This document shows positions 23,035-38,000 of a stretch of DNA of 64,000 nt, in pieces (positions within the stretch are counted from its first letter, which is position 1; each line of letters starts with the position of its first letter). The DNA lies in assembly GCF_023159225.1 (NCBI RefSeq), contig NC_063173.1, forward strand, positions 6,144,352 to 6,208,351. The letters are read 5' to 3'. This stretch comes from Perognathus longimembris pacificus. Its lineage: Eukaryota > Chordata > Mammalia > Rodentia > Heteromyidae. The notes beneath the pieces are model-generated. The model was given only the letters and a program-made list of their open reading frames with translations. It made no database searches and was not told the origin of the DNA. Both the position numbers and the translations under genes were made by a program.

Positions 23035-26000
23035 AGACAGAGAAATATGTGTGATGTGTATGTGTGTGTATGCTGGTCCTGGGTCTTAAACTCAGGGTCT
23101 AGGTGCTGTTCTGAACTTTTGTGCTCAAGACTAGTTCTCTACCACTTGAAACATTGTTCTACTTCCAGCTTTTTGGTTGTTAATTGTATTAAAGCGTCTT
23201 ATGGACTTTCTACCTTGGTTGACTTGAGACTGTGCTCCTCACATCTTAGCCTCCTGAGTAGCTAGGATTACAGGGGTGTGAACTACTAGCACCTGGTAGA
23301 ATCAGAATTCTTTTTTCCTTTTCTGTTTGTTTTGAGATAGGATCTCTTTATGTTAGATTGCTCTAGAACTTGCTATGTGCCTACCCTAGGTTTTTCTCAA
23401 ACTCAGTCTTCCTGCCTCAGCCTAAGAGATAAGAGAATTCTCACCTGATTGTCCCATTTTTTTTTTTCCTTATGTACCTGTGTCTATTATAACTAGGTCC
23501 TTTGAAAAGGATCCTTAAATGAGGTCCTGGGTATTTAAAACAACAACAACAAAAAACACTTGAAGTAATGTATGGCTTTTATGGTTTCAGCTTACAACAG
23601 GGTGATGAACATAGCAAATCTCCTCATTTAAGGCATAGGGACAGCTGGTCAAGCACTAAAGGAATTTTATCACCTCGAGCTCCAAAGCAGCAGCATCGAT
23701 TAAGTGTAGATGCCAATCTTCAGATTCCTAAGGAGTTAACTCTTGCAAGCAAAAGAGAGTTAATTCAAAAGGTAATTACTGTGATTAATCTCATGTCATT
23801 CTCTTTTCTCTAATTGTAAGTATTTAAAAATATTTAAAATGCATAATTTCCTTTTATCATTCCTGTGCAGACGAGTGAACGTTTAGCATCTGGTGAAATT
23901 ACACAGGATGAGTTCCTTGTTGTTGTGCATCAAATTCGACAACTATTTCAGTATCAAGAAGGTAAACATAGATGCAGTGTACGGGATAGTCCTACAGAAG
24001 AAAATAAAGGTGGATTAAAAAAGAAACCTCTCTTATCTGATGCTGAATTAACCTACTATGAACATAAAGCAAAACTGAAAAGGACACAGGTTCAGCATTC
24101 ATTTCCAAGACTTGATCTTTTAGATCCTGATATTTTTGACTACCCTTTGACTGATGCCTTGTTGTCTGGAATAGAATGTGAGCCATCCAAAAGTAAACAT
24201 GCAAGTAGGAATAGTGGAGCACAGTTTGACAGAAAAGAACAATTTAGTGAAAGAGCAAGACGTCTTTCTCCTATATCTGGGAGTCGTTCTTATGCTGAGA
24301 ATCTTTCACCCCATGAGGGCCGGAGAAGACATGACGAGCAAGTCTCTGCTAAAGGTAGAAAAAGTTAAATCAGATTATGCCTATTGAATCACAGCAGTGA
24401 AGGGAAAATGAAGACACTAAGTGGGGATGGATTTTATTGTTCACACTACCTTTTTCTTCTTCTTCTTCTTCTTTTTTTTTTTTTTTTTTTGCCAGTCCTG
24501 GGCCTTGGACTCAGGGTCTGAGCACTGTCCCTGGCTTCTTTTTGCTCAAGGCTAGCACTCTGCCACTTGAGCCACAGCGCCACTCCTATATATGTGGTGC
24601 TGAGGAATTACACCCAGGGCTTCACGTATACGAGGCAAGCACTCTACCACTAGGCCATATTCCCAGCCCTTGCTTTTTTTGTTTTGTATTTTTTCCCTTG
24701 TGGAAAGTGAAGAGAGCCTGATACAAGGCCAGTATGTTAGGGACTAGGTTCTTCTTATGTGTAAATTGATTTAATCCTCACAATAACCTAATGCAATATG
24801 TATCATCCCTGCATTAAAGATAGGACTCAAAACTGGAGAGGTTAAATAACTTGCTCTCAAAGTTAGATACAAGTATGTTGAGGGAATGGGGAATATTTTT
24901 TATCCCAGGTGTGTCTGAGTCACGAGGGCATCCTATTATCTACTGTTTAATATTCTCTTTCTGACGCTAATATAGTGAGATAATTTATATGAATACGTAT
25001 ATGAACATAAAAAGACAAGGTAATTTGCTATAAACTCAAATTTACTGAAAATTTTTTTTTCTTTTTAAAAGGTGTTCGAGAAGAGCAGAGATCACCATTC
25101 AATGACCGATTTCCACTTAAACGACCTAGATATGAAGATTCAGATAAACCATTTGTAGACAGCCCAGCGTCAAGATTTGCTGGCCTTGATACAAATCAAC
25201 GACTTACAGCTTTAGCTGAAGACAGACCATTATTTGATGGACCTAGTAGGCCTTCAGTAACAAGAGATGGCCCAGCCAAGATGATTTTTGAAGGACCTAA
25301 TAAATTAAGCCCTAGAGTTGATGGACCTCCTACACCAGGTTCTCTTCGGTTTGATGGGTCACCAGGACAAATGGGGGGAGGAGGCCCTTTGAGATTTGAA
25401 GGACCACAAGGTCAGATAGGAGGTGGGTGTCCTTTGAGATTTGAGGGGCCTCCAGGACCAGTAGGGACACCTCTGCGATTTGAAGGGCCAATTGGTCAAG
25501 GAGGAGGTGGTGGTTTTCGGTTTGAAGGTTCCCCTGGTCTGAGGTTTGAGGGATCTGCAGGTGGTTTGCGATTTGAAGGACCAGGGGGTCAGCCTGTGGG
25601 TGGCCTCAGGTTTGAAGGACATCGTGGTCAGCCTGTGGGCGGTCTTAGGTTTGAGGGACCTCATGGTCAGCCTGTGGGTGGTCTTAGGTTTGATAACCCA
25701 CGAGGTCAGCCCGTAGGTGGACTTAGATTTGAAGGGGGTCATGGCCCATCAGGGGCTTCTATGAGGTTTGATGGACCTCATGGTCAGCCAGGAAGTGGGA
25801 TCAGATTTGAGGGTCCTTTGTTACAGCAGGGAGTTGGAATGAGGTTTGAGGGCCCCCATGGTCAGTCTGTAGCTGGCCTGAGATTTGAAGGACAACATAA
25901 TCAGCTTGGTGGGAACCTTCGGTTTGAGGGTCCACATGGTCAACCAGGGGTTGGGATCAGATTTGAAGGACCTTTAGTTCAACAAGGAGGTGGCATGAGG

Positions 26001-29000
26001 TTTGAGGGTCCTGTACCAGGAGGTGGCCTGAGAATTGAAGGGCCTCTGGGTCAAGGTGGTCCAAGATTTGAAGGTTGTCATGCTTTAAGGTTTGATGGGC
26101 AACCAGGTCAGCCATCACTTTTGCCAAGATTTGATGGATTGCATGGTCAGCCAGGTCCTAGATTTGAAAGAACTCCTGGTCAGCCAGGCCCGCAGAGGTT
26201 TGATGGACCACCTGGACAGCAGGTTCAACCAAGATTTGATGGTGTACCACAAAGATTTGATGGTCCACAACACCAGCAAGCATCAAGGTTTGATATTCCT
26301 CTTGGTCTACAAGGCACACGATTTGACAATCATCCTTCACAAAGGCTTGAATCCTTCAATCAGACTGGCCCATATAATGATCCACCTGGCGGTTCTTTTA
26401 ATGCTCCATCCCAAGGACTACAGTTCCAGAGACATGAACAAATATTTGATTCACCCCAAGGACCAAATTTTAATGGACCACATGGCCCTGGAAACCAGAG
26501 TTTCTCAAATCCCCTTAACAGAGCTTCTGGACACTATTTTGATGAAAAGAATCTTCAGAGTTCTCAGTTTGGAAACTTTGGCAATTTACCCGCTCCAATA
26601 TCAGTAGGAAATATTCAAGGTCCTCAACAGGTAAGTAAGTCTTACTGTTTTTGTAAAATTATGTTGTATGTAGATAAGTTAGCTATTTTGAATGTTTTTA
26701 GGTCATACTTTATTTGATAAGGAAAAATTAAATTTTTTATTATTAAAAAGGTTACATACAGAGGAATTGCAGTTACATAATTCAGGTAATGAGTATATTT
26801 CTTTTTGGACAATGTCACTCCTTCCTTTGTGCGTTCTCAGTTTTTCCCTCCCACGTAGTGTCTAGTGAGTACCACTGCTGCATGTGTTCACTCTTTGTCC
26901 CTTCCATTTCTGGGCCTCCCCTTGTCCTTTCAAAGGACAGAAAGTCTTAATGTACTTGAGAACCTCACGTGCTAGGGAATTTGTATCACAGTCCTTTGGG
27001 GTTTAAATCCCAAACTAATTTTAGCTCTTCCAAGAGCCATGGAAATATCTCAGTTTCTTTTCTTTCTACCTCTTTTTATTCCTCTCACTATTATCAATTA
27101 CAAATGTACTTTTGAAAATTTATTTTTATTTTAAAGTTTAAGCAGTGAGGTTTCAGAACTGCATTGGACAACTATTGAGGCTTGATATGCTTGAAACCAA
27201 CCATTGGAGCTGATTTAGATTTTTTTTTTTTGGTGTTGGTACTGGGGCTTGAACTCAGGGAATGGGCCTTATCCTTTCACTTTTTTACTGAAGGCTGACA
27301 TTCTACTACTTGAACCACAGTTCTACTTCTGGCTTTTTGCTGGTTAATTGGAAAGGTAAGAGGATCACAGGCTTTCTTGCCCATGCTGACTTTGAACTGT
27401 GCTCCTCAGATCTCAACCTCCTGAAGAGCTAAGGTTATAAGGCATAAAGCCCTGGCACCCAGGTTCTTAGGTCATGATCTTCCTTACTCAAGTCCTCAAT
27501 CCTTTCTATAGTTTCACCACCTTTCAAGTCACTCCAATTAAATACAATTGCTTGACTTAATTTCAACACAGCACATTTGCTACCTGTCCTTCAGATATAC
27601 TATAGATAGAGTGTATATAATCAATTACTGACACGCTGGTTTTGGTTTTTGTAGTGTTTTCTGAGTCAGGGTCTCACTGTGTACTCCAAGCTGGCTTGGA
27701 CATTGCGGTGTAGATCAAGCTGGTCTGCTTCAGTATCCCAAGTGCTAGGATTTTAAGCACAAACCAACATACTCAGCTTTGCTTCAATATTTTGTAAGGT
27801 GTATATTGAACTATTTTTTGTTTTTGTTGGGCATGGGGTTTGAACTCAGATAGGGCCTGGGCACTCGCCTTGAGCTTTTTCAAGAGCTTTGAACTGTGAC
27901 CCTCAGATCTCAGCCTCCTGAGTAACTAGGATTACAGATGTGAGTCACCAGTGCCCAGCAATTGAGCTAATTTTAAAGAGATATTTTGACAATTTGTGAT
28001 TAATCCAATGGGTATTCAAATACTGCTTTGGTTTGCTTGTTAAAATTCTTCTGAGTTAGCTGTTGACCATTTATGAGGACAAATTATTTTATAGTAGCAA
28101 TTTTGCATACAAACAAATGTAAAAGAAGAAAACTTTTGAAAGCATATCATGAACATTTTTGAAAGTATTCTTCTGTTCGTATCCACTAATTTGAGGGGGA
28201 AAATAATTTGTCTTAGATTTACTCTTCTGCATGTCCTTAAAGTGAGGATGCTTTTACTGACATATGCCCTATAATGGGACTTAGGGTTATTCCTACAGTA
28301 CATGTCATTGGCAGATTTTTATTAAATATATAATAAATATCACTAAAAATTCACATGTACACCAAACAGAGCTCATAAGTGGACACTTATTTACACAACA
28401 CTGCCTTCTAAACTACAAGTATGGTATTTATAGGCCAGTATAGAACCTTCTTTATAATGCTTATGTATTTTGTTGCTGGGGATTGAAGTGAGGGCCTGTA
28501 CATATTAGTCAAGTGCTCTGTGACCAGGCCACATTCCCAGCCTTGTATCTTCTTATTCTTGATGACTTATTATAGTCTACTTTGGTTTTTTTTTTTTTTG
28601 GCCAGTCCTGGGCCTTGGACTCAGGGCCTGAGCACTGTCCCTGGCTTCCTTTTGCTCAAGGCTAGCACTCTGCCACTTGAGCTACAGCGCCACTTCTGGC
28701 CGTTTTCTGTATATGTGGTGCTGGGGAATCGAACCCAGAGCCTCATGTATACGAGGCAAGCTCTCTTGCCACTAGGCCATATCCCCAGCCCCTATAGTCT
28801 ACTTTGTTCTAACTATAACTTATCAAAAAATGATGGGCAGGAAGAATGAGCCATTGAATTCAGAGTGCTGTAAATTGCTAATAGAAGCAGATTTTCATTT
28901 TATGTTTTTTTTCAAAATAATCTTGCTATGTAACCCGACTGGATTGAACTCTTGGTCTGCCTGACTCAGACCTCCTCTAGAGCTAGGATTATCAGTGTGT

Positions 29001-32000
29001 ATCACCATGTCACTAGTTCCTGTGATTATGTATAGGGTTTCACCACTAGATACCAGTTCTTACATTTGTAAAATACAGAAAAATATACCCCAATGTAAAG
29101 TGATTTATATACATACACTGCATTGTTAGTTGCATTGTATTTCTATGGTATCTTTTCAAGGAAGTTTGAACCCATTTTCAGTTCCTTATGATGGATAATT
29201 GAAGGTATTGTTCCTGTTTGTAGGAAGATCTAGAAATAGTTGTTACCTTTTTAATATGAATTTAGGCCTTGTGACATCTATTAATGTTTCAATGATTATA
29301 ATGTTAAAATTTTACTAATAGAAAAGACATTTTTAAAATCAAGGTTTATCTTAAAGGTTCTGACTGGTGTAGCTCAGCCTGTAGCATTTGGCCAAGGACA
29401 ACAGTTTTTACCAGTTCATCCACAAAATCCAGGAGCATTTGTTCAGAATCCTTCAGGTATGTTCTTTCTGAACTTTTTTTTTCCCCCTGAAAGACAAATA
29501 ATTACTGGTTTATTCAATAGCTATGTCAATCTTAAAAAACAAAAATTTGGGGCTGGGGATATAGCCTAGTGGCAAGAGTGCCTGCCTCGGATACACGAGG
29601 CCCTAGGTTCGATTCCCCAGCACCACATATACAGAAAACGGCCAGAAGCAGCGCTGTGGCTCAAGTGGCAGAGTGCTAGCCTTGAGCGGGAAGAAGCCAG
29701 GGACAGTGCTCAGGCCCTGAGTCCAAGGCCCAGGACTGGCCAAAAAAAAAAAAAAATTTTGAGATAGCATATTCAATTTATAGAAATGTAATCTGGCTGA
29801 AATGTTTTGGTTCTTTATGTTGCTGATGTGTATTTATGGTAACCAGGTTTATAGCTAGAGATGATTAGACTGGAACTGGAACGTTGTAAAAAAGAAAGGA
29901 TGTAATCTACTGAGTGGAAGCTGGGAGGAGATGGTACAGGGGGTGATAGTTGTGTCAAGATAGGATGAAATCAATGACGAACTGCAACTTTAATATTTTG
30001 AATGTGTTATGTATGATCCAGTAAATATTAAGTGAATGCTGGGGCTACTACCTTATGAGCACACAAATGAAAGAAATCTGATTTCTTAGCCAAGTCCCCT
30101 GATTTTTGTTAGTGTAAGGTAAGCCATAATGAATAATAAGGTTTATAAATGAATTTTGGTTTTACTGTGTGGCAAATTGTAATACAACTGCAAAATTAAA
30201 CAAGTAGTGATAGTTGCTTTAGTTTCTAAGTCATTAGAAAACGTCTCAGTTGGACTTGGGTAAATCAGGAGGCTGAGATCTGAGGATTGCAGTTTGAAAC
30301 CAGCTGAGCATAAAAGTCCATGATCTCTAGTTAATCACCAAAAGTCATAAGTGGGGCTGTGGCTTAAGTGGTAGAGTACCACCCTTGAGCCCAAAAAGCT
30401 AAGAGATACAATGCCCAGGTCTTGAGTTCAAGTCAAACTACAAGTAAAAAAGCTCTTTGAGGAACATGGGTTTTAGAGATAGCATTACTAATTTAGGAAA
30501 ATGTCCAAAATTTCTGAAGTAATTCAGTAAGTCTTTAGCTATCTTTTGTGCTTTGGGTCTTAAATTATATCAGCTTGAAATTCATTTAATTAATATGAAA
30601 TGATTTTGCTAACTTCTAGTAGACAGCTAAGCTTTGATTTTTTTTTTTCTGGTTGTTGATACTGTAACAAAAAGGAGCAGAAGGATTAGAACTACCATTT
30701 TATAATTGGGCAAGGTGTAAATATTTTTGCTGCTGTTTAGTTTCTTCCTATGGAAAGAAGATGGCAGTGTCAGTATTTGCCTGGGACTTTATAAAAGAGA
30801 ATTAAATGAGATAGGGCACCGAAGTACTTTGTAACTTCTGAGTGCTAGGTTAACATTTTCCTTTAGAAACCAGTTTTTCTTGTTAAGTACTGTTGGTTGT
30901 ATTGGGGTTAGTGGCATGATATATGTCCCCAAGTTGCAGATTTTCTTTTGGCTTTCACAATGTTAGGTTATAAATATCACAGGAAATCACATTTTATTCC
31001 CTTAGTTGGGTTGGGAGTATTGGATGAGATGTTAGGTTTGTCTTCAAATTCTACTTATTCATACTAGAGGTATGAACAATATTCATTGGGCTACCTTCAG
31101 CTTAGGTTTCCTCTATTTTGAAAGTGAAAATGCCATTCTTCCTGCAGTTATATTTTGCTCATAAGCTGTTCATTTGAATAATTGTACTAGGAAGAATTTA
31201 GTAAGATCATTCAATGAGCTTTTTAAGTATTGCATATTTGATTTATATTTTGCTTAAATACTGCACATAATACCAAATACCTCAGTACCTAAGAAATATT
31301 AATTCATTTAGGTAAACCAATATCCTTTTACCAGCAGGGATATTGAGGCACAGCTTAGCACCTTGAACAAGTCTCAGTTACAAAGCGATATGATCCCAGG
31401 AATCTGGCACTGTAGATCATGTACCTGAGTTCTAATGGAATGTAAATATTAGACTGGTGTGTAAAGTGCTATTGTAGTTAATTATTGAGATTGATTTACT
31501 CTTTGGTGAATTCAGACATTAATTAGCCTATTTTGTACAACATACTGTGATAAGCATAAAGACTATAAAAATGCTTGGGGATATACATATTGGGGATACA
31601 AATTTCTATCTTAAAAGGAATATTTAATGGCTCCTACTTTTTTTCTGGTGGTATAGGTATCTACATAATAGTGATAAAACAAACACTCTTATTTATTTTG
31701 TGGTAGTGGGACCTTAATCCAGGGCCTTGAGCATACTTTTCAAGCACTCTTAACCACTGAGCTACCACCCCAGCTTGCTTTTACAATTGACAGTTATTAG
31801 AAAGAATACTCCTTCACAAATACAGGATTAGATTGAGTTAACAGAACATTGTTGTTGTCGCTGGCTCCTTTGTTCAGATAATCGAATCTACAGTCAGTCT
31901 GTCACTGGGTAGCAGCAATCCCTTGAGATGCTTTGCAAGGGCACTTGCTCAGCATGCACAGGTTGCAGGTGTCATGGCTCAGGCCTTGTTAGTTCCATTG

Positions 32001-35000
32001 GATTTCATGTCAGGAGCTGTGGGTCAGGAGTATTTCTTCGACTTTGGTTTTGGTCTTTTTAAAGTTCCTTTTCCTCCCACAAATCCTCCAGCTAAGAAAT
32101 TATGCTGCTTCATCTTGACAAAACTACCTTTTCCAAGTTAGTTAGAATATGAGGACTAAAGAATTACAAAGGTGGAAAGTTCCACCTAAGTATGGTGGTG
32201 CTTCATTATGTCAGAGGGAGGGCGCATGAGCCTTTGTGTCCTCTGTAGTCTGCTTTTCTTTGGCATGGGAGTAATTAGACAAAAGTGGACAATGCTGGTC
32301 TTTTTTCTTTTTAGATAATAAACAGCTAAAGTATTTCTTGTGGTTTTTTTTTTCAAACCAATCTAAATGGAAACTAAGCATTTGAAATAAACACATCTTT
32401 AAGTTCTTTTAACAATGTTATTCATTTTTTTAAGGAGCTCTTCCTAAAGCATATCCTGATAATCATCTCAGTCAGGTGGATGTAAATGAATTGTTTTCAA
32501 AACTGCTAAAAACAGGAATTCTCAAACTGTCCCAGCCTGATGCAGCTACAGCACGTAAGTATGGTTTTATCCTTCATGTATACGAAGTTTTACAAAGTTA
32601 GAGATGCATTTGTAACTAAATTTTTAGGCACAATTTTTATTCTTATTTTTTGTGCCTGTTTTGGGATGGACGTCAGGGCCTTGCACCTGGCATTTTACCA
32701 TTTGGAGCCAGGCCTCTAAATCCAGTTTTTTTGCTGGTCATTTTAGATAGTGTTGTGGACATTTCTGCCTGGACTAGTTTTGAACCTTCATCCTCAGTCT
32801 TACCCGTAGGTAGGATTACAAGTCTGAGGCACCAATGCCTGGCCTAAGTTTTCTTTCTTTTTTTTTGCCAGTCCTGGGGATTGAACTCAGGACCTGGGCA
32901 CTGACCTTGAGCTTATTTGCTCAAGGCTAGCACTCTACCACTTGAACCACAGCGTCACTTTCTGTTTATGTGGCAGAAGAATCGAAAGAGGGTTCATGCA
33001 TGCTAGGCAAGCACTTCACCACTAAGCTACCTTCCCAGCCATCTTTCTTTATTTTGTTTGGCCAGTCCTGGGGCTTCGACTCGGCCTGAACACTGTTCTG
33101 GCTGCTTTTTGCTTAAGGCTTACTCTGCCATTTTAGCCACAGCTCCACTTCCAGCCTTTTCTGTTTATGTGGTGCTGAGGAATCGAACTCAGTGCTTCAT
33201 GCATGCTAGGTAAGTACTCTACTGCTAAGCCACGTTCCCAGCTCCCCCCTCTTTCTTTTTTTAATAAAATAGAATTTTATTGTTATTATTAAGGTGTTAT
33301 AAAGCAGGGTTACCATTTCACAATTCAGGTAATGTGTACATTTCTCTTTTGGACACTGTCAACTTCGTTGGAGAATTAAAATACAAATGGTTTACAGTGA
33401 AATTCTTTTGAGTTCCATAGACATTTGTATCAAGTGAATTAGCATTTTCGCAAATGTTATTTAGTAATTAGGTAGTCATTCTATGTTCTTTCATGAAAAT
33501 AATTTGTACATTGAGGAAATAAAATGTTAAGATATTGTTAAGTGTTCTGTAATCAGTAAATTTCAGATCAGAAGCACTGAATAGACTTAGGTAGGTTTCT
33601 GTATTAGTGTATATAGGTTTCTTTATAAAGAATACTTGGAAGATAATATTGGGAAATTTTGTGTCTTTGTTCTCAATTGCAGAAGTAAATGAAGTTGCTG
33701 CTCAGCCTCCTGCTGAAGAGGAGGAAGATCAAAATGAAGATCAAGATGTTCCAGATCTTACTAATTTTACAATTGAAGAATTGAAACAGTATGTAGTCTC
33801 TGAGGGTTTTGTTTTTTTTTCTGTTTGCTTGTATTTGGCTCAAGGCTATCTCTCTACCACTAGAGCCACAGCTCTACTTTTCTGGCTTTTTGGTGGTTAA
33901 TTGGAGCTAAGGGTAGCGTGGACTTGACTGTATGGGCTGGCTTCTAACTGCTATGCTCAGATATCAGCTTGGATTTTAGATGTTAATTAAGATACCAGTG
34001 CACAGCATTCATATTCTTTAAAATATGCCCTCTACACTTCCATTGTTATATCTGGTTGGTGGAAGATACAGGGAGTTTATTTAAAACATGATGATGCTCT
34101 TGCCAGGTGCCCGTGGCTCACGCCTGTAATCCTAGCTACCCAGGAGGTTGAGATCTGAGGTTCAGGATTCAAAGCCATCCCAGGCAGCAAAGTCTTGAGA
34201 CTCAAAACCAGAAGTGGCCTGTGGGTCAAGTGGTAGAGCACTAGCCTTAAACTCCTCTGTAGTCAAGTTTTTCCACAAGCTATGATATAGCTACCTTCAG
34301 TCTTCTGAATGCTGGAATTACAGGTCTATTAGGTGAAAGATGTTCAGGTCTTTTTCTTCCCAATCCTGGGGCATGAACTCAAGGCCTGGGCGCTGTCCTT
34401 GAGCCTCTTTGTGCTCAAGGCTAACACTGTTACTTGAGCCACTACACCACTTCTGGCTTTGACTTTTCTGCCTGGGCTGGCTTTAAACTGCGATCTCAGC
34501 CTCCTGAGTAGCTAGGATTACAGGCATGAGCCACCAGCAGTGATGTAGAGTGGTTACCATTTCTTAAGATCAGGTATTGAGTACATTTCTTTCATGACAG
34601 TGTTACCCTGTCTTCACTCTCCCGGTTGTTTTCTTCCTTGACTTTCTGCTATGTAGTCTGGCACCTAAGCGATCCTCCTGCCTCGCCCTCTCGTGTACCT
34701 CTCCATGGTGCCCAGCTAGGACTGCGGGTGCGGACCACTTTGCCTAACCAGCCAGCTAGCTCCTATAGATTCTCTTAAGTTTCATGAAATCAGTATTATG
34801 ACTGTTTTGTTTGCTGAATACATGAAGTGCTAACATATTGCCTTGTCATTATTATTTTGTTAACGACCTATTTCTTAAGTGGGGAACCTAGAATTTTAAA
34901 ACTTAATTATGGTCAACCAGTTTCCCATTGTTGTAAATCTTCTTTTGTGTCAGTCCTGCGACTTGGACGCTGCCCCTGGGCCCTTTTCCTCAAGGCTAGT

Positions 35001-38000
35001 GCTCTACCACTTGAACCACAGTTGTGTCTCCAGCTTTTTTGGTAGTTGATTGAAGATATGAGTTTCACAGGCTTTCCTGCCTGGGCTGGCTTTGAGCTGT
35101 GCTCCTTAGGCCTCCTGAGTAGTTACGATGGAGTCACTGGTACCTGGCTCTAAGTTTTCTTTTTTAAGTTACCTTTTTCATTGTTATGCTTTTTTCCAGA
35201 GGTCACTATTGGGAATTGTACTGTGGGGTGTGTGATTGCTAGGTCCCCTTTTCATTGTTCTTTAAACCAGAGTTTAACAGCTGAGTTATTTAGAACCTCA
35301 AAGATTTAGAGAGGTGGAATCTGTTCTGCCATGTTTTCCTTGACATTAATTCTAAGCTTGTCTTCTGCTGTTTGTCTTGTTAGGTGGCATAGGATCAGTT
35401 CAGTTTTAGCTAAAAGGAGATACATATCTCATATGCTATGAAGGTGGGATCTATCTTCCACAGTTCACCAATGTATGTAAAAAAGGGTCTATGACATATA
35501 CTACATTGTGTGTCTACAGTCATCTTTGGATATTGTTTCAATCAGCTTTTCTTAGTTTAGTGAAAATACGGAAAAATGGTAAGTCTTCCTCTATTTAGTC
35601 ATTAATTTTATGAAAACTAAAGGTTATTTCTTATTCAAATAGACGCTATGACAGTGTTATAAACCGACTGTACACTGGTATTCAGTGTTACTCCTGTGGA
35701 ATGAGGTTTACAACTTCACAGACAGATGTATATGCAGATCACTTGGATTGGCATTATCGGCAAAACAGAACTGAGAAAGATGTTAGCAGAAAAGTCACTC
35801 ACAGACGTTGGTACTACAGTTTAACAGTAAGTAATCCATGTGCATTTGATTAAACTTTTAGATTTCATTTGTATTGCTCTTTGAAATAACTGCTCTTAGT
35901 TTAAATAATTGCTGAGAGCAGATGGGAGTTTTCTGAGCAGAATTGATCCCTAGATGATAAACAGTTTGAGTACAACAGTTCTGAACATAGTTTTGCTGAG
36001 ATTAGATTGTACAAACTTGACCAAACTTAAAAATTCCAAGGTTCAGTGACTTTTTTCCTTGTACATGAAATTTATCTTTAAGTCTAGAGTTAGCGGAAAA
36101 TTAATGTTGAGATGTTTTTGCTTTATTAACAGTACTGGGGTTTGAACTTCATAGCTTTCTGCTTGCCAGTAAGCAGGTGCTTATTTTTAAGCTCAGCAGT
36201 TAAGAATTTAAAAATTGTTTATCAGTTGCTAGAATTTCTCTCTCAGGGCTCAAGTAGAAAGCATAATATTAAGCATTCAATCACCAAGTATGTTGTAGAG
36301 TGTCTCCTTTTTAAGTGGCATTATATTGAAGCAGTAAAAGTATAGAAACAAAACTATTCTTAAAATCAATTTACTTTTAAGGACTGGATAGAATTTGAGG
36401 AAATAGCTGACCTGGAAGAACGTGCAAAGAGCCAGTTTTTTGAAAAGGTGCATGAAGAAGTTGTGCTCAAAACTCAGGAGGCTGCTAAAGAAAAGGAGTT
36501 CCAAAGTGTGCCTGCTGGGCCAGCTGGAGCAGTTGAGGTAAGAGAACATGTTACATTTTCTGCCTCTGCAGGTACTTATTCCTCCAAGTACCAATGATAA
36601 GTACATACTTTGTGTATATCCCCATTTAAATGATTTTATTTTTTTGGCCAGTCCTGGGGCTAGAACTCAGGGCCTGAGCACTGTCCCTGGCTTCTTTTTG
36701 CTCAAGGCTAGCGCTCTGCCACTTGAGCCACAAAACCACTTCTGGCCTTTTCTGTTTTTGTGGTGCTAAGGAATGGAGCCCAGGGCATGTTAGACAGGCA
36801 CTCTGCTGCTAAGCCACTTTCCCACATTCTTCAGTCTTACACATATAATCTTGCTTTGTTTCCTAATCATTGTGTTAGTACATAAATGTCCAACAGCAGT
36901 GGGGGTATTAAACTGGTAATGCCTGTGAGGTGGTGGAATCTTCAAAACTTTCAACATATTTTTATGCTTTTATTTTAATGGGGTTAAGTGTTGTGTTAAT
37001 TTCATTTTAAATATGATTCTTTTCTATTTTAGAGTTGTGAAATCTGTCAAGAACAGTTTGAACAGTATTGGGATGAAGAGGAAGAGGAATGGCACTTAAA
37101 AAATGCTATTAGAGTAGATGGAAAGGTAATTTTAAGACATGTATTACTTTTTGGTTGGGGATGGCTGACCATTTTGAGTCGTGTCATTTTTTTGGTGAGA
37201 AAAAAAGAATATTGAACTGTAGGGTTTAGAGAGATGTTAGCATCTTGGTCTATACTTAGCCTTGTAAAGCAAAGTAGGCTTATGTTAGAATCAGAAGTAT
37301 TCATAATCTAGTTATGTTTCTTTCTGCCTAATAGAATTCTTATATTCCATCAATAAACTGTTATGAGGTAGGTGATGGTAGCTCACACCTATAATCCTAC
37401 CTACTTATGAGGCTGAGATTGGAGGATCAACGTTTGAAGCCAGCCTGGGCAGAAAAGTCCAGAGACTCTTATTTCTGATAAACTACTCAGAAAAAGCTGG
37501 AAGTGATGCTATGTTTCAAGTGTTAGCCTTCAGCAGAAAGCTGAAGGACAGCTCCCAGGCTGTTTTTTTCTTTAGAGAAATCAGTACCTCACCAAGGACA
37601 AAGGTTTAGCTTCCTCTATCCCAAAGACAGCCATCTTCTGGTTTGAATTGTGAAGAAAACATTTCAGAGTAGCCCATTATGAATGAATATGCATGTGAAT
37701 AGCTGCTTTTTCTTTTTTCTTCAGATTTATCATCCATCATGTTATGAAGATTATCAAAATGTAAGTTCTTTTTGGTTTCTGTGTTTGTTCTCATTTACCT
37801 TAATAAATCTTACTTGTCAGTCATTTTCTGTATTGGAGCAACATGGTTTCAATATATTTTTGTACTTTGGTACTGCAGGTTGTTACTGAGTGTTGGTATA
37901 GACATATATCAATATATCATCTTTTATAATACACAATTAAATTTTGAATTAAAAGTTACTCCTTGCTTTCTATTCATATGAATCTTGACATTTTTTACTG

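Noticed and set aside
23945..23970. Possible 5' splice site (gaag-gtaaac) inside PCF11 exon 7
   Set aside because: The reading frame and the conserved protein (YQEGKHRC...) continue straight through to the phase-matched donor at 24354.
25359..25742. 127-codon antisense frame opposite the FEGP repeats
   Set aside because: A mirror of the coding repeats in exon 8; no independent support.
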